Positions 1-10,525 are shown, counted from the first letter of the stretch. The stretch: DNA of 64,000 nt from Mycobacterium lepraemurium (GCA_002291465.1 CP021238.1:2914001-2978000); one strand, 5' to 3'. Made by a program: numbers and translations. Notes: a model not told the origin generated them from the letters alone.

Positions 1-425
1 GGTCGCGGCCGTCGACGCCCACCGAATTCGACCAGCCCACCAGCGATTCCGACACGATGCTGCCCGGCGATATCACGTTGACCAGGATCTCGTCCTTGGC
101 CAGCAACAGGGAAAGGTTCTTGGAAACACTCGTCAACATCGATTTGGCCGCGGTGTAGGCGGGCAGCAGCACGCTTTGACGCTGCGTCGAATGCGCCGAG
201 AAGTTGACGATCCGGCCCCATTGCGCCTTGCGCAGCAGCGGAAGTCCCGCACGGACACAGCGCACCATGCCCAGCACCCCGTCCTCCACCGCCTGGCGCC
301 ACTGGTCGTCGGTCAGGTCCTCGAACGTGCCGGCCGCGCCCGGCCCCACCGTGATGACCAGAGCATTGAGTTCGCCGTCCCAGCGCCGCGCGAGCTCGCC
401 GAAAATTGCGACACGTAAGCGTATA
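1..425 (-). pseudogene. 5'-truncated short-chain dehydrogenase/reductase
   Basis: Reading leftward, the minus strand encodes the middle and C-terminal part of an SDR: a stretch like GELARRWDGELNAL, then a VNFSAHS strand (catalytic Ser region), then the YTAAK catalytic Tyr-x-x-x-Lys, then VNVISPGSI. The gene runs off the left edge of the window. On its 5' side homology begins mid-protein. The first ~70 residues, which would hold the TGxxxGIG nucleotide-binding turn, are absent, and an in-frame TAA lies at 461-463. No frame upstream contains the missing motif; tetR begins there instead. I read it as a gene beheaded by a deletion next to the divergent regulator. Substrate is unknown. Confidence 0.7.
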
Positions 426-443
426 CGCAGGTCAGAACCGAGG

Positions 444-469
444 AGCCGGTAAATTCGAGTTTACCGGCT
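444..469. promoter_or_regulatory. inverted repeat, probable TetR operator
   Basis: A perfect inverted repeat with 10-base arms (AGCCGGTAAA / TTTACCGGCT) and a 6-base centre lies about 50 bases upstream of the tetR start. A second palindrome, GCGTATACGC, sits at 419-428. Position and symmetry suit an autoregulatory operator for the adjacent TetR protein, which may formerly also have controlled the truncated SDR on the other side. No T-run follows, so a terminator is less likely. Confidence 0.5.
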
Positions 470-521
470 GCGCCGCCGCCGGACCGCATGCACGGAACAG
501 ATTTTGATGGAGGTGCCCGTA

Positions 522-1310
522 GTGGCAAAACAGGCAACCGCCGACAAGCGCCAACGACGCGAGCGCGGGTCCATCAATCCCGATGACATCATCACCGGCG
601 CTTTCGAACTAGCGGAGCAGGTGTCGATCGACAACCTGAGCATGCCGCTGCTGGGCAAACATCTCGGTGTCGGTGTGACGAGCATCTACTGGTACTTCCG
701 CAAGAAGGACGACCTGCTCAACGCCATGACCGACCGCGCGCTGAGCAAGTACGTGTTCGCCACCCCTTACGTCGAAGCCAGCGACTGGCGCGAGACGTTG
801 CGAAATCACGCCCGTTTGATGCGTAAGACGTTCATGGGCAACCCCATTCTGTGCGACCTGATTCTGATTCGGGCGGCGCTGAGCCCCAAGGCGGCGCGGC
901 TGGGGGCCCAGGAGATGGAAAAGGCGGTGGCCAATCTGGTGCAGGCCGGCCTGTCACCGGAGGACGCTTTCGACACCTACTCGGCGATCTCCGTTCACGT
1001 GCGCGGTTCGGTGGTGCTGCAACGGCTCTACGAAAAGAACCAGTCGTTCGACGTCGGGCCGCGCGCCATCGAGGACGCCGTTGCCATCGATCCGGAAAAG
1101 ACCCCGCTGCTGGCTCAAGTGACCCGGATCGGTCATCGCATCGGGGCGCCCAACGAAACCAATTTCGAGTACGGCCTGACCTGCATCCTCGATCACGCCA
1201 GCCGGCTGATCGAGGAGGGTAAGGGCGCTAAGGCCGGGCCGTCGCGGCAGCGCAAGCCCGTCAAGTCGTCGGCCGAGCGGGGCCGCACCAAGGCGCCGAA
1301 GAATCGCTGA
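522..1310 (+). CDS. TetR/AcrR-family transcriptional regulator
   Basis: Intact protein of 262 residues. The N-terminus is basic and followed by a helix-turn-helix (LGKHLGVGVTSIYWYFRKKD), the hallmark of TetR DNA-binding domains. The remainder is helical ligand-binding domain, and the C-terminus ends in a Lys/Arg/Pro-rich tail. I chose the GTG at 522 because GGAGG lies 8 bases upstream; an upstream TTG/ATG pair (504/507) lacks such a site. It neighbours a cluster of acyl-CoA enzymes and a strong inverted repeat at 444-469, so it probably represses that cluster in response to an acyl-CoA or related ligand. Unlike most genes around it, it carries no lesion. Confidence 0.85.
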   Translation: MAKQATADKRQRRERGSINPDDIITGAFELAEQVSIDNLSMPLLGKHLGVGVTSIYWYFRKKDDLLNAMTDRALSKYVFATPYVEASDWRETLRNHARLMRKTFMGNPILCDLILIRAALSPKAARLGAQEMEKAVANLVQAGLSPEDAFDTYSAISVHVRGSVVLQRLYEKNQSFDVGPRAIEDAVAIDPEKTPLLAQVTRIGHRIGAPNETNFEYGLTCILDHASRLIEEGKGAKAGPSRQRKPVKSSAERGRTKAPKNR

Positions 1311-1329
1311 TCGTTCCTGAAAAGGCTTG

Positions 1330-2219
1330 TCACGACTCGGGTTCCGGCACGCGGAAGTGCTCGTCGCGAAGCTGGAACGCTTCCTTGGCGCCGTGCTCGG
1401 CGCGGGTGTTGACGAAGTTGAACTCCCCCGGGGCGAATTGCAGGTTGGTGCCGAAGGCATGGAACAGATAGCTGGCGACCTCCTCGCCCTGATACGCCTG
1501 GCTCTGCTCGACCAGCCGGAAGGCCTCCTTGGCGATCACCACCCCGTCGGCGGGCATCTTCGCCGCCTTCTCGGTCCAGTAACGCGCCCGGGCCGTCACC
1601 GCAGCGGGATCGCAGGTGTCGGTGAAGATCCCGAGGTGTTCGACCTGCCCGGCGTCGATGATGTCGCCGGTCAGCAGCAGGCGCCGGGCCAGCACCGTCC
1701 CCAGCCGGTGGAAGAACATGTGCAGGCTGCCGAGCGCGGGGCCCAGGAAGCGGGTGGCCGGCATGCCGATCTTGGTGTCCCGCGCGATCACCGAGATGTC
1801 GGTCATCAGCGCCATCTCGAAGCCGTCGCCGAGCGCGTAGCCGACGATCTCGCCGACCGTCACCTTCGGGTAGCCCATGAAATTGTGGTAGAAGCCAAAA
1901 GACTTGCGGTCCACCGTGAGTCGCCGACGCTGGCTGGGGCGGCGCCGGGTGGACTCGTCCGCGTTGCGTGACGTGTCGTACCAGCCGTAGGCGTTGTTCA
2001 TGTCGGCCCCGGTGGAAAAACCCCCTCGGCCCCGCGCAGCAGCACGACGGTGAGGTCGTCGTCCTCGGCGACGCGATCCAGGCAGCGGGCGATGGCCTCG
2101 CGCATTGCGGCGTCGTAGGAGTTGCGCTGCTTGGGATTGTTCAGCGTGATCGTCGCGATGCGGTGCTCGGCGTCGACGTCGAAGAGCACGCGATCGTCGG
2201 AGGTGCTCGAGGCGGTCAT
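1330..2219 (-). pseudogene. enoyl-CoA hydratase/isomerase (crotonase), frameshifted
   Basis: Crotonase-fold protein split by one frameshift near 2015. The first part (MTASSTSDDRV through RGAEGVF) reads in one frame and then stops. The rest (STGADMNNAYGWYD, then GYALGDGFEMALMTD, then the C-terminal helices to RVPEPES) continues in another. Restoring one T in the short T-run joins the oxyanion-hole segment. Its start overlaps the stop of the upstream thioesterase gene in an ATGA, so the two were co-transcribed. Family role: hydration or isomerisation of enoyl-CoA thioesters. Substrate cannot be told. Confidence 0.8.
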
Positions 2220-2911
2220 GTGTCGGACTCCTTTCGGCGCCGGCCGAATCGCGACCCGGCGAGCTGATCCGGGCGCGACGCCAACGTGTTGACCGCGCCG
2301 GTGCACAGCACGTCGTCGCCGAGCAACAGCCGTGCGGTCGAGGTGATGCCCCGTTCGCCCTGCGACCGAGTGATGTCGAATGCCAATTCGGTCAGCACCG
2401 GCGTCGTCCTGCGGAAGGTCACGGCCAGGGAGCGGGTCTTCCCGGACCGGCCAGTGACGCAATTATGGTGCTGGATAACGCAGTCGAAGAACACGGCCAG
2501 GAATCCGCCGTGCACCAGCCCCGGCGGCCCTTCGTAGACCAGCGGGAAGTCCACACGCCCCGTTGCCTTTTCGGCATCCAGCCCGGTGAACCGGTACTCG
2601 GGGAAACACGGGTTGTAGGCACCGATGCCGGTCGTGTGGTTCAGGTAGCCCCGCCGCAGGTCATCGGGCATCTCCCCGATGCGCGGCGCGTTGTCCGCCG
2701 GTGCCGCGGCCGACAGTTCGCTCTCCCACTCGGTGAACTTCGCCAGCATGGTGTCCACCGTCGGGTGCGGATGTTCGAGGGACACCAGCAGCGAGCTGAG
2801 CCGCAGGATGGCGGCGGCCGCGGCCACCGTCTGGGCAAGCGGCGCCTCGCCGAACCGGGCGTCACCACCGGGCGCCGATACGGGTGCGGCCTGCCCCTCC
2901 TCGATCGTCAT
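2216..2911 (-). CDS. PaaI-like hotdog thioesterase family protein
   Basis: A 231-residue protein with an N-terminal helical extension and a C-terminal hotdog domain. The core signature PPGLVHGGFLAVFFD is the His-Gly-Gly helix region of PaaI/4HBT-like acyl-CoA thioesterases. The start at 2911 is preferred because GAGGAG lies about 10 bases upstream, giving MTIEEGQ; a longer frame to 2989 lacks a comparable site. It is the first gene of a two-gene unit with the broken crotonase and overlaps it by 4 bases. Likely function: hydrolysis of a CoA thioester in the surrounding catabolic island. It appears intact. Confidence 0.75.
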   Translation of the reverse strand: MTIEEGQAAPVSAPGGDARFGEAPLAQTVAAAAAILRLSSLLVSLEHPHPTVDTMLAKFTEWESELSAAAPADNAPRIGEMPDDLRRGYLNHTTGIGAYNPCFPEYRFTGLDAEKATGRVDFPLVYEGPPGLVHGGFLAVFFDCVIQHHNCVTGRSGKTRSLAVTFRRTTPVLTELAFDITRSQGERGITSTARLLLGDDVLCTGAVNTLASRPDQLAGSRFGRRRKESDT

Positions 2912-3027
2912 CGGCGCCGCTCCTCCTCGTCGCTTCGCTGTGCGTCGCCGCCCGCGCGGGCCACGGCTCGCGCTGTCACCGGCTTTCACCGGGGTTGTTC
3001 CGCAGGCAGCGTATCCTTGCTAAACTT

Positions 3028-3059
3028 ATACAGCGTATCAATCGTATTGCCTACTGTAT
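3028..3059. promoter_or_regulatory. AT-rich divergent promoter/operator region
   Basis: Between the leftward thioesterase gene and the rightward crotonase genes lies an AT-rich patch unlike its surroundings. ATACAG at 3028-3033 is mirrored by CTGTAT at 3054-3059, and CGTAT recurs several times between about 3009 and 3070. This looks like a two-way promoter with a regulator site. Which regulator binds is not known; the local TetR protein is a candidate. Confidence 0.3.
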
Positions 3060-3113
3060 GGATAACCGTATCGGTGAAGAAAGGCCGGATTCGACGGTGA
3101 GTCAGGGGCCGAC

Positions 3114-3918
3114 GTGGCCGCAGCCGAGGGTTCGGTGGCGGTGCACCGCCAGGGTGCGGTGCTGCGCCTCACGCTCGAACGCCCGTCGCGGCGTAATGCG
3201 TTGACGCAGTTGATGATCGCCACACTGGTTGATGCGCTGACGGCCGCGGCCTCCGACGATTCGCTGCGCGCCGTGCACATCGTCGGCGCCGGGGACGACT
3301 TCTGCGCCGGCACCGACTGGGTGGTCGTCAACGATCCGGGCGGGCCCCGCCCGCGCACCGGTGATCTGGTGCGCCGCATCCCCCACGCCGCGCACCGGGT
3401 GATCGAGCTCGTCGCCGGCATCCAGCTGCCGGTGGTGTGCAGTGTCCGCGGCTGGGCGGTGGGGTTCGGCTGCAATCTGGCGCTGGCCGCCGACTTCACC
3501 GTCGCCGCCGCCGATGCGGTGTTCTGGGAGCCTTTCGTCGAGCGAGGATTCAGCCCCGACTCGGGATCCACCTGGTTGTTGGCCCGGCTGGTCGGCCTGG
3601 CGCGGGCGCGGCGAATGCTGCTGCTGGGCGAGAAGGTCGGCGGGTGCGACGCGGCCGACTGGGGGTTGATCCACCGGGCGGTCGGCGGCGCCGAACTCGA
3701 CGACGCCGCCGAGGAGTTGGTGGGCCGGCTGGCCGCCGGGCCGACCGGCCGTGCTCGGCCTGGCCAAGCAGGCGCTGAGCTTCGGTCAGCACGCAACGCT
3801 GAGCCAGTCGCCGACCCAGGAGTTGTTCAATCTGGAATTGTCTTGCCGAACAAGTTATTCCAAGGAAGTCCTGGAGGCGTTCCGGCAGCGACGAGACCCG
3901 GATTTCCGTGGCCGCTGA
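3114..3918 (+). pseudogene. enoyl-CoA hydratase family protein, frameshifted
   Basis: Crotonase homologue. GAGDDFCAGTDW (oxyanion-hole region) and VRGWAVGFGCNLALAADF (second oxyanion segment) are in frame from 3114. Near 3745, after LAAGPT, the frame is lost. The expected C-terminus (AVLGLAKQALSFGQHATLSQ to RDPDFRGR, stop 3916-3918) is in the next frame. The true start may be GTG at 3098 (MSQG), which would need a further one-base change to join the main frame. Its last bases precede the next crotonase gene by about 100 bases, suggesting a former operon. Confidence 0.75.
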
Positions 3919-4024
3919 CTACAGGCGCCGGGGCGTCGAGCGTGGGCGCGATGCACGAAAAGCGGCTCCCACCCGTGCATACGGCCCACGCTCGGTGGCG
4001 CCGGGATACGAAGGGATATGACTC

Positions 4025-4828
4025 ATGCCCGTTGATTCGTTCGACACGATCAAGTACGAGGTCGACGGGCACACCGCGACCATCACCCTGAACCGCCCGG
4101 ACGCGCTCAACCCGCACATGATCACCGAACTGCGGGCCGCCTACCACGAGGCGGAGAACGACGACAGAGTGTGACTGCTCGTCGTCACCGGCACCGGCCG
4201 CGCGTTCTGCTCGGGCGCCGACGTCAAGGAGATCCCCGAAGACGGCAAGGTGATCTACGAACGGCCGTACCTGTCGACCTACGACCAATGGGAGGCCCCG
4301 CAGGAAGGGACGCCGCCGTTTCGCACCATGGCCAAGCCGTTGCTGACCGCGGTGAACGGAATCTGTTGCGGCGCGGGCATGGACTGGGTCACGACGACCG
4401 ATATCGTGATCTCGTCCGAGCAGGCCACCTTCTTCGACCCGCACGTCAGCATCGGCCTAGTGGCCGGCCGCGAATTGGTCCGGGTGTCGCGGGTGCCGCC
4501 CCGCTCGATCGCGCTGCGGATGGCGTTGATGGGCAAGCACGAGCGGATGAGCGCACAGCGCGCCTACGAGCTCGGGCTGATCAGCGAGATCGTCGAGCAC
4601 GACCGGCTGCTGGAGCGGTCGCACGTGATCGCCGACATCGTCAATTCCAATGCGCCGCTGGCCGTTCGGGGCACCCGGCTGGCCATCCTCAAGGGGCTGA
4701 ACGTCCCGCTGCACGAGGCGGAGATCCTCGCCGAGACCTTCCGCGGGCGGGTGTTGCGAACCGAGGACGCGGCCGAAGGACCGAGGGCCTTCGTGGAGAA
4801 GCGCCAACCGAATTGGCAATGCCGATGA
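4025..4828 (+). pseudogene. enoyl-CoA hydratase family protein with internal TGA
   Basis: Reads as a complete 267-residue crotonase (MPVDSFDTIKYEVDG to RQPNWQCR) except for a TGA at codon 50 (4172-4174), just before LLVVTGTGRAFCSGADVKE. Crotonases commonly have Arg there, so CGA to TGA is the simplest explanation. The oxyanion-hole segments (FCSGADVKE and NGICCGAGMDW) are otherwise intact. A downstream internal ATG could only make a fragment lacking the first fold elements. The stop overlaps the next crotonase start (ATGA). Confidence 0.8.
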
Positions 4829-5623
4829 GCGCACAGTTCGACACCACCCTGCTCAAGGTGGACGCCACCGACCATGTCGCCACCATCACGCTCAATCGGC
4901 CCGAGCAGCTCAACGCGTTCAACCGCGCCATGTGCCGAGATGGCTCAGGCGTGGCGCCTGGTCAAGCTCGACGACGCGGTGCACGCGGTGGTGTTGCGGG
5001 CCGCCGGCGACCGGGCGTTCAGCGCCGGGCTGGACATCAAGACACCGTACGGTCAGCCCGAAAACATCTGGAACCACGAGGATCCCGGCGAAGCCCTGAG
5101 CCCGAAGTGGCAGAAGATGTGGAAGCCGGTGGTGTGCGCGGTCCAGGGCATGTGCACCGCGGGCGCGTTCTACTTCGTCAACGAGTCCGACGTGGTCATC
5201 TGCTCGCAGGACACCACCTTTTTCGATTCGCATGTGTCGGCCGGCCTGGTCTGTGCCCTGGAACCGGTCGGCCTGATGCGTCGCATCGCGCTCGGCGAGA
5301 CGTTGCGGATCGCACTGATGGGCAACGACGAACGGGTCGGGGCCGACGCCGCGCTGCGAATCGGCCTGGTGACGGAAGTGGTTCCCGCCGAACGGCTCTG
5401 GGACCGGTCCCACGAGATCGCGGCGACCATCGCCGCCAAGCCCCCGACCGCGACCGCGGGCACGGTGAAGGCAATCTGGGAATCACTGGACAAGCCGTAT
5501 CGCGCGGCGATGGAGCAGGGCCTCATCTACACCCGGCTGGGCAATCCGCTGGGCACCGCCGAGCTGGCCGCCGGCCGGGACGCCGGTGCACGCGGCGCGG
5601 CACGCGCACCGAAGATCCGCTGA
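4825..5623 (+). pseudogene. enoyl-CoA hydratase family protein, frameshifted
   Basis: Begins MSAQFDTTLLKVDATDHVAT with typical LNRPEQLNAFNRAM, then loses frame near 4935. The rest (EMAQAWRLVKLDDAVH, FSAGLDIKTPYG, VQGMCTAGAFYFVNESD, to ARAPKIR) lies in another frame. A two-base GC deletion in ATGTGCGCCGAG would account for it. It resembles its immediate upstream neighbour, suggesting tandem duplication. Gene start and stop overlap those of its neighbours, so it belonged to the same operon as the CoA ligases that follow. Confidence 0.8.
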
Positions 5624-7081
5624 TGCCGCGTCATCCCCCTCGTCCAGCGCATCGCCGACGTGCTCGACCTCGAGCCGCACGGCCGCGCCATCGAGTATGG
5701 CGGCCAATGGTTTTCCTGGGCACAGCTGGGAACGACGGCGCGACAGGTGGCCGCTCGCACCACCGGCACCGAGGTGGGGATGCTGCTGCGCAACCGGCCC
5801 TGGCAGGTGGCGGCCTTCCTGGGCGTGCTGCTGGGCGGCGGAACCGTCGTGGTGGTCAACCCGTCCCGCGGCGACGAGCGCACCAGGGCCGACCTGGCGC
5901 GGCTGCGGCTGCCCCTGATCATCGGCGAGCCCGACGATCTGGCCGCCCTGGTGACCGACGACACCCCGACGATGGCGATCTCGCTCCTCGCCGACCCGCC
6001 GGGGCCGGCCGCCCCCGCCCGCCGCCGAGCCGCGCAGTGTCGCGGTGCGCATGTTGACCAGCGGCACCACCGGCCCACCGAAGCGAATCGACCTGGGCTA
6101 CGACATGCTGGCGCGCAGCGTGCTGGGCGTCGAGCCGGGCACCGCACCGACGCCCACCGAACCGCGGCGCGGCGTCGCCATCGTGAATTCTCCACTGGTG
6201 CACATCGGCGGGGTGTTCCGCGTGCTGCAATGCATCGCCGAGGCAAGGCCATTCGTGTTGCTGGAACGCTTCGTGCTGAACGTCTGGGCCGCCGCCGTGC
6301 GCAGGCACCGGCCCCGCGCGGTGTCGCTGGTGCCCGCCGCGCTGCGCACGGTGCTGCACTCCGACCTGCCGCGCGCCGATTTGGAAAGCATCCAGGTCGT
6401 CACCTGCGGCACCGCGCCGCTGTCGGCCGACGATGCCGACGCGTTCACCGAGAAGTACGGCATCCCAGTGCTGACCTCTTATGCGGCAACGCAATTCGGT
6501 GGTGGCGTGGCGGGGTGGACCCTCGCCGATCACCGGCGGTACTGGCGGGTCAAACAGGGCAGCGTCGGCCGGGCCAACCCGGGCGCGGCGCTGCGGGTGG
6601 TCGCCGAGGACGGAACACCGCTGGGCCGGACGAAATCGGGCTGCTGGAGGTCAAGCCCGGGCAGCTGGGGCCCAACGCGGGCTGGCTGCGCACCACCGAC
6701 ATGGCGTGCATCGACGCCGACGGGTTTGTCTGGATCGTCGGGCTCGCCGACCAGGCGATCATTCGCGGCGGGTTCAAGGTGATGCCCGACGACGTGCGCG
6801 CCGCGCTGGAAAGCCACCCCGCGGTCGCCGGTGCGGCCATCGTCGCCCGGCCCGACCCACGACTGGGCGAGACGCCGGTGGCCATGGTCGAACTCCGCGC
6901 GCCGTCGACGACCGACGCACTGATCCAGCATCTGCGAGAGCGCTTGGCGCGCTACGAGATTCCCACCGAGATCGCGATCGTCGACGCCCTGACCCGAACC
7001 CCCTCCGGCAAGGCCGACTTGGCCGCGGTCCGCGGCTACTTCGCCGAGCGGCCGACGGTACTGCGCGACCATGCCCGGTGA
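5623..7081 (+). pseudogene. acyl-CoA synthetase (ANL superfamily), multiply frameshifted
   Basis: Three reading frames must be joined to give one adenylate-forming enzyme. The N-terminus VIPLVQRIADVLDLEPHGRA is out of frame with the ATG at 5623. The frame changes again near 6025, just before the ATP-binding motif MLTSGTTGPPKR. It returns near 6640 to GLLEVKPGQLGPNAGW and the C-terminal domain, including RTPSGKADL with the adenylation Lys. The family activates a carboxylic acid to acyl-AMP and then acyl-CoA. It overlaps the next ligase gene by 11 bases. Non-functional as read. Confidence 0.8.
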
Positions 7082-8644
7082 TTTCGCGACGGTCGCCGCG
7101 ACGTTGCAGCACCAGGCGCGGTTGCGCGGCGACCACTCGCTGCTGATCTGCGACGCCGAACGGATCAGCTACGCCGAGGCCGACGCCCGATCGGCCGAAC
7201 TCGCCCGGGGGCTGATCGCCCTTGGCGCCGGCAAGGGAACGCATGTCGGACTGCTCCACCCGAACGGTGCGCGGTTCGTCGTCGCGATGCTGGCGGCGGC
7301 CCGGATCGGCGCCGTAGTGGTGCCGTTCTCGACGTTCGTCACCGCGCGCGAGCTGCGCGAGCAGCTTCTCGACGTCGCCGTCGAGATCCTGTTGAGCGCC
7401 CGCTCCTTTCGCTCGCACGACTATGCGCGGCGCTTGTCCGAGGCGGTGTCGGAGACCGACTTCGATCCCGGCCGCCGGTTGTTTTGCACCGCGGTGCCGC
7501 AATTGCTCCGGGTGCTGTTCGCCCCGCAGACGGTGGGCGCGCCGGGCGGCGGCATCGACCCGGCACTGCTGGCCGCGCTCGAGGACGACGTGCAAGCGTG
7601 CGATCCGCTGGCCATCGTGTACACCTCCGGGTCGACCAGCACCCCCAAGGGGGTGGTGCACACCCACGGGGCGCTGCTGGAACACCAGCGCAACCTCAAC
7701 GGAATCCGGGGTTTGACGGCCGACGACCGATTGTTCTGCAATTCACCGTTCTTCTGGATCGGCGGGTTCGCCTTCGGACTGCTGGCCACACTGGTGGCCG
7801 GATCGACGCTGATATGCTCCAACGCCACCGACGCCGGGGCGGCGCTGGACCTGCTGGAAGCCGAAAAGCCCACCATGACCAGCGGTTTCAGCGCCGGGAT
7901 CGCCCACCTGGCCGAGCACCCGAGCTTTGCCGACCGCGATCTGTCGTCGATGCGGCGGGGGAACCCGTATCCGATCATGGCGGTCGAGGAGCGGCCCGCC
8001 GACCCCGAACTGCGGCACAACATGCTGGGCATGACCGAGGCCGGCGGGGTGGTGCTGATCGGCCACGACGAAGCCGACCAGCCCGAGCACCGGCGCGGCT
8101 CGTTCGGCAAACCCGCGCCCGGGTTCAAGGCCAGGATCCTCGACCCCGACACCGGGGCCGCCGTCGCGGTGGGTGAGGTGGGCGAACTGTGCATCCGCGG
8201 GCCGTATCTGATGCAGCGGTACCGCAAACGGAGCCGGGAAGAGTGTTTCGACTCCGACGGCTGGTTCCACACCGGCGATCTGGTGCGCGGCGACGCCGAC
8301 GGATACTTCTATTTCGCCGGGCGGCTGGGCGCGATGATCAAGACCGCGGGCGCCAACGTCTCGGCGGTCGAGGTCGAAAAGGCGATCGCGGCGGTCACCG
8401 GCGGCGCGACCGCCTACGTGGTCGGGATTCCTGATGCCCGGCGCGGCCAGCTGGTCGCCGCCGCGGTGGTGTGGCCGGATGACCGGACCGCCCTCGATCC
8501 GGACGCGCTGCGCGAACGACTCAAATCCGAACTGTCGGCGTACAAGCCCCCTGGCGGTTCGCTTCCCTGCGCCGCGCCGACGTCCCACTGCTGTCCAGCG
8601 GCAAGGTAGACCTGCGGCAACTGAGGAAGCTGTTCGATACCTGA
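7071..8644 (+). pseudogene. acyl-CoA synthetase (ANL superfamily), C-terminus frameshifted
   Basis: The first ~495 codons are open and contain the ATP/AMP motif YTSGSTSTPKGVVHTHG, the MLGMTEAGG adenylate-binding segment, and WFHTGDLVRGDADGYF (hinge region). Near 8555, after SAYKP, a one-base loss in a C-run throws the end out of frame. The natural ending WRFASLRRADVPLLSSGKVD, with the catalytic Lys of the adenylation half-reaction, is in another frame and stops at 8642-8644. As translated, the protein lacks that Lys. Second of three consecutive ligases. Confidence 0.8.
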
Positions 8645-10188
8645 GGCGAGCACACCCACCATCGATCACCTGGTCAGGTCACGCGCCGCCGAGTTCGGCG
8701 GCAAGCCGATGGTGATCGACCCGGGTTCCCGCATCAGCTATGACCAACTCGACACCGCCACAAGGGAACTCGCCGCGGTGTTCGTGCAGGCCGGCGTCGG
8801 AAAGGGCACCCGGGTGGGATTGATCATGCCCAACAACACCCGTTGGGTGCTGATCGCCATCGCCCTGACCCGAATCGGCGCCGTCCTGGTACCGCTGAGC
8901 ACGCTGCTGCGAGCCGGCGAACTCGTCGTGCAGTTGCGGGTCGCCGCCGTGCAGTTCTTGGTGAGCGTGGACGAATTCCGCGGTCACCGCCACCTCGACG
9001 ACGTCGCGGCGTCGCGTTCCGAACTGCCAGCGCTGCAACAGGTTTGGTCGACCGAACAGCTCGACGCCGCCGTGGCCGGCGCGCGGGCCGGCCAGATCGT
9101 CGATGCCATGACCCAAACCGTCACCCCCGCGGACCCGCTGGTGATCATGTTCACCTCGGGAAGCAGCGGAACGCCCAAGGGCGTCTGGCATTCGCACGGC
9201 AGCGCGCTGGGCGCGGTGCGATCCGGCCTCGCGGCCCGCTGCATCGACGCCGACTCCCGTCTGTATCTGCCGATGCCGTTCTTCTGGGTGGGCAGTTTCG
9301 GCAGCGGAATACTGTCCGCGCTGCTGGCCGGCACCACCCTGGTGACTGAGGAAATCCCCCGCCCGGGGACCTGCGATTGCTGGAAAGCGAACGGGTCACG
9401 CTGTTTCGGGGGTGGCCGGACCAGGCCGAGACCCTGGCCAGGCATGCCGGCACCGTCGGAGCCGACTTCTCGGCGCTGCGGCCCGGAAGCCTGCAAGCCC
9501 TGCTGCCGCCCGAACAGCGCGCCCGACCGGGCACCCGGGCCACACTCTTCGGCATAACCGAGGCGTTCGGCCCGTACTGCGGTTACCCCGCCGACACCGA
9601 CATGCCCGTTTCGCCGTGGGGCAGCTGCGGAAAGCCGTTCGACGGCATGGAAGTCCGCATCGTCGACCCCGACACCGGCGCGCCGGTCGGGGCCGGAACC
9701 GCCGGCATCATCCAGATCCGGGGACCGCACACGCTGCGCGGCATGTGTGGCCGCAGCCGCGAAGAGTTGTTCACCGTCGACGGCTTCTACCCCACCGGCG
9801 ACCTGGGTCATCTCGACGACGCGGGCTTTTGTTCTACCACGGGCGCGCCGACGACATGTTCAAGGTCAGCGGCGCCACCGTCTACCCGAGCGAGGTCGAG
9901 CGCGCGCTACGCACCATCGACGGGGTGGACGGCGCCGTCGTCACCAATGTGCCGGGCGCCACGGGTGACCGGGTGGGCGCGGAGGTGGTGTGCCGTGAGT
10001 TGACCGCCGCACAACTGCGCGCTGCCGCGCGAAACCTGTTGAGCTTCTTCAAGGTTCCCAGCGCGTGGCTGGTGCTGCGATCCGACGACGACCTGTCACG
10101 CGGGGGCACCGGCAAGGTCGACGTGCGCCGGCTGCGGGAGCCGCTCGCCGACGCCGACCGGCGTCAGGAAACCCGTGTCCAGGGTTGA
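8637..10188 (+). pseudogene. acyl-CoA synthetase (ANL superfamily), start lost and two frameshifts
   Basis: Third ligase in tandem. In its frame the probable initiation codon is ATA at 8637, with GAGGAAG 7 bases upstream, followed by PEASTPTIDHLV; this suggests ATG to ATA. The next in-frame ATG is 8709. FTSGSSGTPKGVWHSHG is the ATP-binding motif. Frame is lost near 9365 (G-run, before LLESERVTLFRGW) and again near 9835 (before FYHGRADDMFKVSGATVYPS). The C-terminal Lys motif GGTGKVDVRRL is present at the end. Its 3' end overlaps a convergent gene. Confidence 0.78.
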
Positions 10189-10525
10189 CAGTTCTGCGAC
10201 TCGAACGCCTTGACCGCGGAGTTGATGTTCGCATACGTCGGGCCGATCGAGGTATTCGTCTGCAGCACATGCTCTTTGTTCGCGTCAAGCGTGCTGTAGG
10301 TGAACCACGAGCACATCGAGTCCTGGGTCGGCACGTTGTTGATCCAGATCCCGAAGGCCGAGCCCGAGCCGCCCGTGTGGTAGAGGCCGGGGCGACGTCG
10401 GGGCCCACCACGAAAACACCGTTGCCGGGAATGGGATCCATCGGGTCGGCGGCGGCCGGGGCCGCCGTGGCGATCGCCGCGACACAGACAACGAGCACCG
10501 CCAATGCGCGAAGCGTCGGGAACAT
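10164..10525 (-). pseudogene. small secreted protein, frameshifted
   Basis: Starts MFPTLRALAVLVVCVAAIAT with a typical Sec signal peptide ending APAAADP, then NGVFVVGPDVAP. Near 10395 the frame is lost. The mature part continues in another frame as GLYHTGGSGSAFGIWINNVP and ends FESQNCQPWTRVS. GxY-T-G segments of this kind recur in small exported actinobacterial proteins of unknown role. About 118 residues if repaired, with two Cys in the mature part. It is convergent with the third CoA ligase and overlaps its end by 25 bases. Confidence 0.6.

Noticed and set aside
4172-4174. TGA in the crotonase as a selenocysteine codon
   Set aside because: The position in crotonases is not catalytic, no selenocysteine insertion hairpin is apparent, and many neighbouring genes carry ordinary stops. 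CGA to TGA is simpler.
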